A stretch of 18,189 nt of DNA from an uncultured Lactobacillus sp. GTDB lineage: Bacteria > Bacillota > Bacilli > Lactobacillales > Lactobacillaceae. The stretch lies in the NCBI GenBank assembly GCA_946409675.1, contig CAMJXI010000006.1, positions 1 through 18,189 on the forward strand, read 5' to 3'. A program made the position numbers and the translations under genes. Under the pieces are notes generated by a model, which saw nothing but the letters and a program-made list of their open reading frames with translations, was not told the DNA's origin and ran no database searches. Shown here piece by piece: positions 6,730 to 12,933 of this stretch (position 1 is its first letter; every line of letters starts with the position of its first letter).

Positions 6730-8148
6730 CTAGTTTTCTTTAGCTGCTGCTAATTCAACGTTACGTTTCTTCATTTGTTTTGCATACCACATGAAGACAA
6801 GTAAGTAGATGGCAACTGCGCCGACTGCGTAAACAATCCAGATACCTTTATCTGACCAAGCATGTCCGACAGCGTATCCAATGAATTTCTCGACAGGACC
6901 TTCCATAGTTGTATGTGAGATCATGGCGTTCTTTGGAATACCAACGGCACCGACTTTACGAGCCATTTCAGTAACGAATGGAGCTGTAAGAGTACCTGCC
7001 CAAAGGAAGAGTGGTAATTCAAGAGCACCGATGATAATCATACGAATGATCTTACCACGAGTAACGATAAGTAAGGCTGGAGTAACACCCATGGCAACGA
7101 TACCACCTAAAGGAAGGAGACGGTTACCAGGTAATACCATAGCTTCTAAAAGCATGATAGGAGCTAAAACGTTAGCTGCTGCCCATACTTCAGAACGACC
7201 AGCGATAAATGGCCAGTCAAGACCGATGTTAAATGTACGGCCGTTAAATTTCTTAGTAGCGTAATCAGCGATACCTTGTGAAAGTGGTTCTACGGCTGCG
7301 ATGAACCATGAACCGATAACTGAGAATAATTCCATACATGTTGCGGCAATGAATGACAATGTGAACATTGAAATCCAACCATCAATAGTGAGGAAGTTAG
7401 TACCTGAAAGAAGTGAAATGAAGACACCTAAGTAGATACCGATTGCGAAACGTGAACCCCAGAAGCCGATTTTTTCGTTCAATTTAGCTGAGTCGAAATC
7501 GTACTTGTCCAAACCATGGAAGAACTTATCAAAGATTTTATCAAAAATCATGATCCATGGGTTCATCATATAGTTCATATGAGTAGATGTCATAGGGTTT
7601 GAATCTGGAACATCAAGTAATTCGTTGAAAGTAGGTTTCATCAAGTCTGAGTTGATGATCTTAAGAACACCGATGAAGACAACAAGTAATGTAGCTAACC
7701 AAAGAGGTGCGCCACACCATTGTGCAAACAAGGCAACGAAGGCTGAATGCCAGATATCGAAGATATCAACATCAAGTGTGTTAGTTTTGTTAAGGACCAA
7801 CATAATAATGTTAACGATAACGAGGATTAACAAGAAGAACAATGTGTAAGGTGAACCCCAAGTAATTGTAGCAAGAGGTGCCCAACCCATATCTTGATAA
7901 TCAAGATGGATACCAGTATTAACAACGAATTGTTTCATAGCTGGTTGGAATGCGTTGGTCAACATTCCCATAACATTACCAATGGCGGTAATGGCGATGG
8001 CTAATTTCAAACCACCTTCTAAAGCACGAGTAAATTTAACTCGGAAAATAAGCGCAATCACTGTTAAGACGATTAACATGATTGGTGCAGCGCCAAGTTT
8101 GATCAAAGGACCAAAGATTGTATTGGCGATATCAATAATAGCTTGCAT
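6730..8148 (-). CDS. PTS permease IIC component, galactitol family (GatC-like)
   Basis: A 472-residue polytopic permease. The N-terminus AIIDIANTIFGPLIKLGAAPIM and later MGWAPLATITWGSPYT, WCGAPLWLATLL and SRFAIGIYLGVFISLLSG are characteristic of EIIC-GatC proteins. Length is near the family norm (about 450-480). It forms the membrane channel and sugar-binding site of a PEP-dependent uptake system. Phosphate arrives via the separate IIA and IIB proteins encoded just upstream. ATG 8148 has GGAGGAAAGAAA directly before it. In Lactobacillales this family includes galactitol and galactose carriers among others. With no tagatose or galactitol catabolic gene in the window, the substrate is not assigned. 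Confidence 0.9.
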   Translation of the reverse strand: MQAIIDIANTIFGPLIKLGAAPIMLIVLTVIALIFRVKFTRALEGGLKLAIAITAIGNVMGMLTNAFQPAMKQFVVNTGIHLDYQDMGWAPLATITWGSPYTLFFLLILVIVNIIMLVLNKTNTLDVDIFDIWHSAFVALFAQWCGAPLWLATLLVVFIGVLKIINSDLMKPTFNELLDVPDSNPMTSTHMNYMMNPWIMIFDKIFDKFFHGLDKYDFDSAKLNEKIGFWGSRFAIGIYLGVFISLLSGTNFLTIDGWISMFTLSFIAATCMELFSVIGSWFIAAVEPLSQGIADYATKKFNGRTFNIGLDWPFIAGRSEVWAAANVLAPIMLLEAMVLPGNRLLPLGGIVAMGVTPALLIVTRGKIIRMIIIGALELPLFLWAGTLTAPFVTEMARKVGAVGIPKNAMISHTTMEGPVEKFIGYAVGHAWSDKGIWIVYAVGAVAIYLLVFMWYAKQMKKRNVELAAAKEN

Positions 8149-8199
8149 TTTCTTTCCTCCAAAAGATATTTTTTGTTAAGAGCCCAAAAGCCTGGGGGA

Positions 8200-8508
8200 C
8201 TATTCTAGACCCTTAACGATTTTTTCAACTGTGTCATAAACTGGTGTAGCCATTGCTGGGATACGGTAGAGAATTGCACCGGCATCAATAACTGGTACCT
8301 TAGGTGTAAATGACAAGTCAGTCTTAGCGATAGTCAAGTAACCATCGTATTTGTTCAATAATTCTTCGTTCACATCTTTAACCATGTATGCATCAACAGA
8401 CACATTGTGGCCACGTTTCTTCATTTCTGCTTCAACAGCATCTTTGATTTGGTGTGAAGAGTTAACGCCTGCACCGCAGGCTGCGATCATTTTAATTTGT
8501 TTTGGCAT
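8200..8508 (-). CDS. PTS IIB component, galactitol/lactose-type fold (GatB-like)
   Basis: A 102-residue cytoplasmic phosphocarrier. The N-terminus MPKQIKMIAACGAGVNSS holds the phosphorylated Cys11 in the CGAGxNSS loop typical of the GatB group. The C-terminus (PAMATPVYDTVEKIVKGL) also fits the family. It takes phosphate from the IIA protein encoded immediately upstream and passes it to the sugar at IIC. ATG 8508 is preceded by GGAG that overlaps the IIA stop codon. The 51-nt gap to IIC holds only weak C-run/G-run hairpin potential and the IIC ribosome binding site. Confidence 0.92.
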   Translation of the reverse strand: MPKQIKMIAACGAGVNSSHQIKDAVEAEMKKRGHNVSVDAYMVKDVNEELLNKYDGYLTIAKTDLSFTPKVPVIDAGAILYRIPAMATPVYDTVEKIVKGLE

Positions 8509-8519
8509 GATATTTTCTC

Positions 8520-9026
8520 CTATGCTTGTTTAAAATTTTCCATTAAGAATTGATAGATTGCAGAAGGATCATCCATCTGGAACAATTTATTCAAATCGTC
8601 AACAGAGGTTTGACCAAGAAAATCCATAATTTGTGCTAAGATATTCGCTTGTCCTTCAGGATCGTTGTTTAAGATCATGAAGAGAAACTTAACTTCGAGT
8701 TCTTCGTCTGGCACAATCATATTGTGGAATTTCAAAGGATTAGCTAACTTGACTGGGACAACCAAGCGTTCGTTAACATATTCTCCTTCAGTATGAGGAA
8801 TAGCTACATTTGGTAACTCTGTTGAAATCGGAGTGAGATCGATTCCAGTTGGATAATTAGCTTCGCGTTCTTTGACATGGGCTAAGAAGTCGTCTTTGAC
8901 GTAGTTTGTTGCGACTAACTTGTCAGCCACCTCAGCAAAAACTTCATCTTGTGTTTTTGCATTGCTGACAAACACTGCGTCAGAAACGAATAAGCCGTGA
9001 TTACTTGAACTGATACTAAAGACCAC
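8520..9026 (-). CDS. PTS IIA component, fructose/mannitol-type (EIIA-2, GatA-like)
   Basis: About 168 residues in the longest reading. The conserved phosphorylation site is VAIPHTEGEYV, with His78 counted from the GTG at 9026. The C-terminus has the EIIA-2 pattern KFLFMILNNDPEGQANILAQIMDFL. HPr phosphorylates this protein, which passes phosphate to the IIB encoded next. The start is uncertain. GTG 9026 directly abuts GGAAAG with no spacing. The best Shine-Dalgarno (AAGGTGG) is placed for an ATC codon at 9014-9012, which would give a start at SSSNHGLF. No in-frame ATG exists in this region. It is the first gene of the operon, behind a cre-controlled promoter. Confidence 0.88.
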   Translation of the reverse strand: MVFSISSSNHGLFVSDAVFVSNAKTQDEVFAEVADKLVATNYVKDDFLAHVKEREANYPTGIDLTPISTELPNVAIPHTEGEYVNERLVVPVKLANPLKFHNMIVPDEELEVKFLFMILNNDPEGQANILAQIMDFLGQTSVDDLNKLFQMDDPSAIYQFLMENFKQA

Positions 9027-9034
9027 CTTTCCAT

Positions 9035-9057
9035 ATTAAACACTTTCGTGTGTTAAT
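9035..9057 (-). other. Leader hairpin just upstream of the gat-type IIA ribosome binding site
   Basis: ATTAACAC and GTGTTTAAT (minus strand) can pair with one bulged T around a six-base loop, immediately before GGAAAGGTGG. It could influence translation or mRNA stability; no function is proven. Confidence 0.3.
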
Positions 9058-9088
9058 GTTTAATTTTGTTTATTTCCTTACTTAACTT

Positions 9089-9116
9089 ATTATATCTAAG
9101 CGTTTTCAAAAGTCAA
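9089..9116 (-). promoter_or_regulatory. Sigma-A promoter of the galactitol-type PTS operon
   Basis: On the minus strand TTGACT (9116-9111), a 16-bp spacer and a perfect TATAAT (9094-9089). Transcription should start near 9082, leaving a leader of about 56 nt before the IIA start region. A cre-like element fills the spacer. Confidence 0.82.
9094..9108. promoter_or_regulatory. CcpA-binding site (cre) inside the promoter spacer
   Basis: ATCTAAGCGTTTTCA fits the consensus WTGNAANCGNWNNCW with one mismatch (C for G at position 3). It sits between the -35 and -10 boxes of the gat-type operon, where CcpA with HPr-Ser-P would block RNA polymerase. Catabolite repression is inferred from position. Confidence 0.72.
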
Positions 9117-9140
9117 CAACCCGAATAAAATTAATTAAAT

Positions 9141-9166
9141 TTGATGTGATTTCCCTATCATATCAA
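9141..9166. promoter_or_regulatory. Candidate operator palindrome upstream of the gat-type PTS promoter
   Basis: TTGATGTGAT-TTCCCT-ATCATATCAA is a 10-bp inverted repeat with one mismatch, centred about 70 bp upstream of the predicted transcription start. That location suits an activator. No terminator tail is present. The cognate regulator is not identifiable from the window. Confidence 0.45.
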
Positions 9167-9286
9167 GCTTTTGAATACCTTTAAATGCAGAAATAAATAA
9201 TAACAAAAATGAACAATAGTGAAAATCAATGAACATAATTTGTTGAAATGGGGTCCCTTAAAGCATACTCCTTTAGAAACACAAAA

Positions 9287-9308
9287 AGCCACTCAGTCAA
9301 GAGTGGCT
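9287..9308 (-). terminator. Terminator of the mannose-family PTS operon
   Basis: Minus-strand stem AGCCACTC / GAGTGGCT (8 bp, 6-nt loop) followed by TTTTTGTGTTT. It lies 15 nt after the IIA stop. Confidence 0.85.
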
Positions 9309-9322
9309 CGTGATGACTATTA

Positions 9323-9727
9323 TTATTCGTCATCCTCATCATCGTCGTCGGCAGCAAGCACATCGTTAACATTAACGATGGCATTCTGTGCAGCGGTGAT
9401 ATAGTCGGGATCTGTACCAACTAGAGAACTATTAACGAACTCAATAACCATTGGGAGATTCATGCCAGTATATAACTGAATGTCACGTCCAAGCATGATT
9501 TGTTTTGAAATTGTATTTGCTGGAGTACCACCAAGTAAATCAGCAAACACCACGTAATCGTCGAAATCCTTGACCAAAGCATCAAACTTAGCCAGGAAAT
9601 CTTCTTGACCTTCTGAAGGTAACAGAGGAATGGCATGGATATTGTCCTGTGGACCCATGATCATTTCTGCACTTTTTAATAGTTCAACACTGAAGCTGCC
9701 GTGGCTAATTAATACTAATTCTGTCAT
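9323..9727 (-). CDS. PTS IIA component, mannose/sorbose family, with acidic C-terminal tail
   Basis: A 134-residue cytoplasmic phosphocarrier of the EIIA-Man fold. MTELVLISHGSFSVELLKSAE holds the phosphorylated His9, and FADLLGGTPANT is the conserved signature. The C-terminus ends in an unusually acidic tail (AADDDDEDDE), followed by three consecutive stop codons (TAA TAA TAG). It accepts phosphate from HPr and passes it to the separate IIB. ATG 9727 is preceded by AAGGGAA at 9-nt spacing, 21 nt after the IID gene. The gene order IIB-IIC-IID-IIA, with IIA unfused and last, resembles Aga-type permeases more than the fused IIAB ManXYZ. Confidence 0.92.
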   Translation of the reverse strand: MTELVLISHGSFSVELLKSAEMIMGPQDNIHAIPLLPSEGQEDFLAKFDALVKDFDDYVVFADLLGGTPANTISKQIMLGRDIQLYTGMNLPMVIEFVNSSLVGTDPDYITAAQNAIVNVNDVLAADDDDEDDE

Positions 9728-9748
9728 TGTTTAGAATTCCCTTTTCAA

Positions 9749-10561
9749 TTACATTTTTGAGATAACGCCTGCTGCTGATAAAGCAACACAGACGACTAAT
9801 ACGATAAAGATGGCACGAGTTGAAGTCATACCCTTCTTACCAAGTAACCAGTAGATTGCACCTACAACAGCTGCTGGAAGAAGACGAGGGATGATCATAT
9901 CCAAGTTGTTTTGGATATCAAGTGATACACCACCGATTTGTGGTACGATAGCAAATTTAACGTTAACCATAGTTGCAACCAAAGCCCCAACCATGAACAC
10001 ACCCATGATAGTAGCTGCGTCTGTAATAGCGTTTAATTTGTCTTGCATAGTTGTAACAAGTGAAATACCTTCCTTATAGGCAAACTTGAGTTGTACCCAA
10101 CGGAAAACGTTAACTGCGATTTGTGCTGCGATCCAGATGAAGATACCAACTGGGTTACCTTGTGCAGCCATTGATGCTGCTAAAGCACCAAAGATTGTTG
10201 GAACCAATGAACCGAAGATTGAATCCCCGATAGCAGCGAAGGGACCCATTAAACCAGCTTTTAAACCGGCAACAGTTTCTTGTGCATCGATACCTTGTTT
10301 TTCTTCAAGAGCTAAGTCAATACCAGTAATAATGGTGTTGAAGAAGTTAGATGTGTTGAAGAATTGAGTATGTGTCTTCATCATTGATTTCAATTCTGGA
10401 GTGTTATCTCCATAAATTTTTCTCAATTGTGGCAAGATATGGTAAAGATAACCTGAACCTTGCATACGTTCGTAGTTCCAACCTAATTGGAATCCGAACA
10501 AACTTCTCATGTTAATTTGATGGAAGTCTTTATCAGTAAGTTTGTAGTTAGATTTCGTCAT
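9749..10561 (-). CDS. PTS IID component, mannose/sorbose family
   Basis: A 270-residue membrane subunit. The N-terminal signature (INMRSLFGFQLGWNYERMQGSGYLYHI by position 18-44) and the GLKAGLMGPFAAIGDSIFGS and PTIFGALAASMAAQGNP motifs identify EIID. With IIC it forms the transmembrane complex of mannose-family permeases. The start chosen is ATG 10561, behind GAGGGGGA and overlapping the end of the IIC gene by 14 nt in another frame. The upstream in-frame start at 10582 would lie within the ribosome binding region. The overlap implies translational coupling with IIC. Confidence 0.93.
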   Translation of the reverse strand: MTKSNYKLTDKDFHQINMRSLFGFQLGWNYERMQGSGYLYHILPQLRKIYGDNTPELKSMMKTHTQFFNTSNFFNTIITGIDLALEEKQGIDAQETVAGLKAGLMGPFAAIGDSIFGSLVPTIFGALAASMAAQGNPVGIFIWIAAQIAVNVFRWVQLKFAYKEGISLVTTMQDKLNAITDAATIMGVFMVGALVATMVNVKFAIVPQIGGVSLDIQNNLDMIIPRLLPAAVVGAIYWLLGKKGMTSTRAIFIVLVVCVALSAAGVISKM

Positions 10562-11420
10562 CTTCGATTTCCCCCTCGTCATTATTTGAGCTGGCAGCTT
10601 TAGGTGCGTTACCGATCTTTTGTCCAGTTTGGTATGAGATAGCAGCGAATGCTAAACCAAGAAGGGCGATAGCGAGCATTGGTAAACCATTGATAACTCC
10701 AGAAAATCCTTTGATTGAACCGCCAAGTAATTGTGCGTAACCAAAGACAGTAGTGAATAATGTAGTGAATGTGAAACCAAGAATTAAGTAAGCGAAATGT
10801 TTCTTAACTGGTAAGTAGTGGAGCAAGATAGCAAAACCAACGGCTGGTAATACGGCACCAGCAACAGTTAAACCATTGCCTAACCATAGAAGAGGTCCGT
10901 TAAGAACTTTAACGATTTCCTTAACAACACCAGCACCGAAGGCAAGAGCCAAACCAACTGGGATCATCCGTGAGAATGACCATGGGATCATACCCATTAA
11001 GAAGTTGCGTTGGATACCTTTGTAATCTTCAGCTTCAACTTTAGCATCGATTCTGTGAGCAAAGAATGTGTTAGCAAAACGTCCAAGAACGTCCAAACTA
11101 ACCATCAAAGCAGCAACAGGAACGGCGATAGTTGCGATAGCTTGTTGTGGATCCATTTTAAGAGCTACAGCGAAGGCTGTTGCAAGTACGGCACCTGAGT
11201 TAGCATCAATTTTAGATGCACCACCGAAAGTACCAACACCAAGAACAGTCAATTGCATAGCACCACCGATAATTAAACCGGTTTTAACGTCACCCATGAT
11301 GATACCGGAGATGAATCCAGCAGCAACAGGAGCTGATAGTGATGAATAAATTTGCAATTCATCAAGAATTTGATAGCCTGCGTACAATGTAAGTAAAATT
11401 ACTTGCCACCATAAAATCAT
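10548..11420 (-). CDS. PTS IIC component, mannose/sorbose family
   Basis: A 290-residue polytopic protein. The start MILWWQVILLTLYAGYQILDE and motifs PVAAGFISGIIMGDVKTGLIIGG, QLTVLGVGTFGGASKIDANSG and NFLMGMIPWSFSRMIPVGLALAFG are typical of EIIC-Man (ManY/AgaW). About seven to eight membrane segments are followed by an acidic cytoplasmic tail (NNDEGEIEDDEI). It carries sugar specificity together with IID. ATG 11420 follows GGGGGAAAAACTT, 12 nt after the IIB stop. The exact sugar (mannose, glucosamine, galactosamine, sorbose and others) cannot be read from sequence here. Confidence 0.94.
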   Translation of the reverse strand: MILWWQVILLTLYAGYQILDELQIYSSLSAPVAAGFISGIIMGDVKTGLIIGGAMQLTVLGVGTFGGASKIDANSGAVLATAFAVALKMDPQQAIATIAVPVAALMVSLDVLGRFANTFFAHRIDAKVEAEDYKGIQRNFLMGMIPWSFSRMIPVGLALAFGAGVVKEIVKVLNGPLLWLGNGLTVAGAVLPAVGFAILLHYLPVKKHFAYLILGFTFTTLFTTVFGYAQLLGGSIKGFSGVINGLPMLAIALLGLAFAAISYQTGQKIGNAPKAASSNNDEGEIEDDEI

Positions 11421-11432
11421 AAGTTTTTCCCC

Positions 11433-11915
11433 CTAGCCTTTTCTTAGTAGGTTCATGAAGTCTGAAGCTGTATCACTAGGCACCATTTGGGCTGTGAGTT
11501 TAACACCAGCAGCATCGAGCTCTTCAAAAGCCTTTACATCGTCGTCAGTTACGTTGATTGAATGCGTAATTGAACGAGTTACGTCAGACTGTGACATGTT
11601 ACCAACGTTAATTGTTTCGAACTTAACTCCCAATTTAACCAATTCCAAGTATGGTTGTGGGCGTTTTGCTACGATGAACAAACGTTGTGTGTCATATTTG
11701 CCAGCGAGTAAGTTTGCAGCAGCTTTCTCAACTGGTAAGACACTGAGTTTTACGCCTGCAGGTGTTGCAAGCTTAAGACCACTTTTTTCTATATCGTTCT
11801 TTGCAACATCATCGTCAACAACCATAATACGTGAAGCATTAAGTTTTGTTGTCCAAAGATTTGCAACTTGGCCGTGAATCAAACGACCATCGATACGAAC
11901 ACCAATAATACTCAT
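11433..11915 (-). CDS. PTS IIB component, mannose/sorbose family
   Basis: A 160-residue phosphocarrier, first gene of the B-C-D-A operon. The N-terminus MSIIGVRIDGRLIHGQVANLW holds the phosphorylated His14 of the family motif R(I/V)DxRLIHGQ. VVDDDVAKNDIEKSGLKLA and the C-terminal LTAQMVPSDTASDF also match EIIB-Man. It receives phosphate from the separate IIA and transfers it to the sugar during transport. ATG 11915 is preceded by GGGAGGAA at 5-nt spacing; the longer reading to 11984 would start upstream of this ribosome binding site and is rejected. Confidence 0.94.
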   Translation of the reverse strand: MSIIGVRIDGRLIHGQVANLWTTKLNASRIMVVDDDVAKNDIEKSGLKLATPAGVKLSVLPVEKAAANLLAGKYDTQRLFIVAKRPQPYLELVKLGVKFETINVGNMSQSDVTRSITHSINVTDDDVKAFEELDAAGVKLTAQMVPSDTASDFMNLLRKG

Positions 11916-11945
11916 ATCTATTCCTCCCAAAGAATAATAGTCTAA

Positions 11946-11981
11946 AAACCGAAGCAAAATGTTTAGTAGACCGCTCGGTTT
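11946..11981 (-). other. Leader inverted repeat of the mannose-family PTS operon
   Basis: In the minus-strand leader AAACCGA-GC pairs with GC-TTCGGTTT (one bulge, about 17-nt loop), followed by a short T run (TTTTTAG). It lies between the predicted promoter and the IIB ribosome binding site. It may be a weak attenuator or an antiterminator target, or have no role. Confidence 0.35.
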
Positions 11982-11989
11982 CACTAACT

Positions 11990-12018
11990 ATAATATCATG
12001 AATTAGGAAAAATGAAAC
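11990..12018 (-). promoter_or_regulatory. Promoter of the mannose-family PTS operon
   Basis: Minus strand TATTAT (11995-11990) with a 17-bp spacer to GTTTCA (12018-12013), a weak -35. A cre-like site overlaps the -35. I found no convincing sigma-54 (-24/-12) element, although mannose PTS operons in some relatives use one. Confidence 0.45.
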
Positions 12019-12026
12019 CGTTTTTT
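12012..12026. promoter_or_regulatory. Candidate cre overlapping the -35 of the mannose-family PTS promoter
   Basis: ATGAAACCGTTTTTT matches WTGNAANCGNWNNCW except for T in place of the near-terminal C. Its overlap with the -35 hexamer suits CcpA repression. Confidence 0.5.
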
Positions 12027-12048
12027 TCAAAAAAATGAATGGGGTTAC

Positions 12049-12107
12049 AACCTTGTGTAATTCACGTTTGCATAATGAAATACGCTAGTGGTTGGTACCA
12101 CAAGGTT
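12049..12107. promoter_or_regulatory. Long-spaced 9-bp inverted repeat upstream of the mannose-family PTS promoter
   Basis: AACCTTGTG (12049-12057) and CACAAGGTT (12099-12107) are perfect inverted copies 41 nt apart, upstream of the -35. They could be paired binding sites for a regulator; the adjacent GntR protein is one candidate. Confidence 0.4.
12088..12101. promoter_or_regulatory. Candidate GntR-type operator
   Basis: GTGGT-TGGT-ACCAC is a perfect 5-bp inverted repeat with a 4-bp centre, partly overlapping the right arm of the long-spaced repeat. GntR/HutC-family sites are often GT...AC-centred palindromes, so the neighbouring GntR gene product is a plausible ligand. Confidence 0.4.
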
Positions 12108-12153
12108 TACATACTTTTTTTAACTTAATATATTAAGAAATTTCACAAAAAAA

Positions 12154-12179
12154 GAACTGGTATAATCCAATTCCAGTCC
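12154..12179 (-). terminator. Terminator of the phosphatase-gntR operon
   Basis: Minus-strand stem GGACTGG / CCAGTTC (one G-U pair, 12-nt loop) followed by seven T's (A-tract 12147-12153 on the plus strand). It lies 22 nt after the gntR stop. Confidence 0.8.
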
Positions 12180-12200
12180 TGATATAAAGCTATTATTATG

Positions 12201-12920
12201 TTATATATTAATTGTGCTGAACTTGATTTTAAAGAAGTCCCATTTCTTATACGCAATTACATATTCACCGATTTTATTATCTTGTTCCGATAGATAGGTT
12301 TTCTTTGTCTGCTGCACTACAGGCTCGCTAAAGCCGATGTTTAGGAGGCGAGAGATCTCCGCATTAGGCGGCGTGACTAGCTCATCAATTTCTTCGAATG
12401 GTTCATCGAAGAGGTGGATGCCATAATCGTCGATAAATCTCCGATAAAGCGATTTGAAATCGTCTTTACTCTTGAGCTTCTCGTTGACAAATTCCTGTGG
12501 AATATAAGAATAGTGCACCATAAAGGGAATATTCGAGACGGTCCGCAGACGAGTGAACCTATAATAATAGTCAGTTTTCTTCAAATTCATCTCTTTTAAG
12601 ATCTTTGGTTCGTTGCCTTTTTGGATTTCGACCACAGAAACATTATCGTGATCGTAGGAGCCGGTGAAGACTTCGACGTCACTGAATTGGACGAGGCGAC
12701 GCTTGCGCGAACGGGACACGAAAGTACCTTTACCCTGGTAACGTACTAATAAGCCTTCTTTAACGAGGTCCTTAATTGCGCGAATGACGGTAATCGAACT
12801 CACTTCGTACTTTTCTTGTAATTCTGATTCCGAATAGAAGCGATCGCCATATTCAAATTTTCCGTTTAGTATTTGGTTCTTTAAGTCATTTTCAATGACT
12901 TGGTATTTTGGCATTCCCAT
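12201..12920 (-). CDS. GntR-family (HutC/UTRA) transcriptional regulator
   Basis: A 239-residue regulator. The N-terminal winged helix (about residues 4-70) shows YQVIENDLKNQILNGKFEYGD, SESELQEKYEVSSITVIRAIKDL and a wing GLLVRYQGKGTFV. The C-terminal part (about 90-235) has the UTRA pattern YYYRFTRLRTVSNIPFMVHYSYIP, a ligand-binding fold that in relatives senses sugar phosphates or amino sugars. ATG 12920 has GGAG at 6-7 nt spacing. That motif lies just after the phosphatase stop, only 13 nt upstream, so the two genes are likely one transcript. It probably controls the divergently organised sugar uptake region downstream, where palindromes occur before the mannose-family PTS promoter. The inducer is unknown. 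Confidence 0.9.
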   Translation of the reverse strand: MGMPKYQVIENDLKNQILNGKFEYGDRFYSESELQEKYEVSSITVIRAIKDLVKEGLLVRYQGKGTFVSRSRKRRLVQFSDVEVFTGSYDHDNVSVVEIQKGNEPKILKEMNLKKTDYYYRFTRLRTVSNIPFMVHYSYIPQEFVNEKLKSKDDFKSLYRRFIDDYGIHLFDEPFEEIDELVTPPNAEISRLLNIGFSEPVVQQTKKTYLSEQDNKIGEYVIAYKKWDFFKIKFSTINI

Positions 12921-12933
12921 GGTTAGCTCCGAG

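Noticed and set aside
9219..9404. Plus-strand ORF with a long serine run
   Set aside because: The serine run is the antisense reading of the acidic tail codons of the IIA gene and has no ribosome binding site.
11989..11994. Plus-strand TATAAT in the mannose PTS leader
   Set aside because: No matching -35 and no plus-strand gene downstream; it partly overlaps the minus-strand -10 box by chance.
12081..12111. Sigma-54 (-24/-12) promoter for the mannose PTS
   Set aside because: TGGTAC on the minus strand is not followed by TTGC at the required spacing, and no LevR/ManR activator gene is present.
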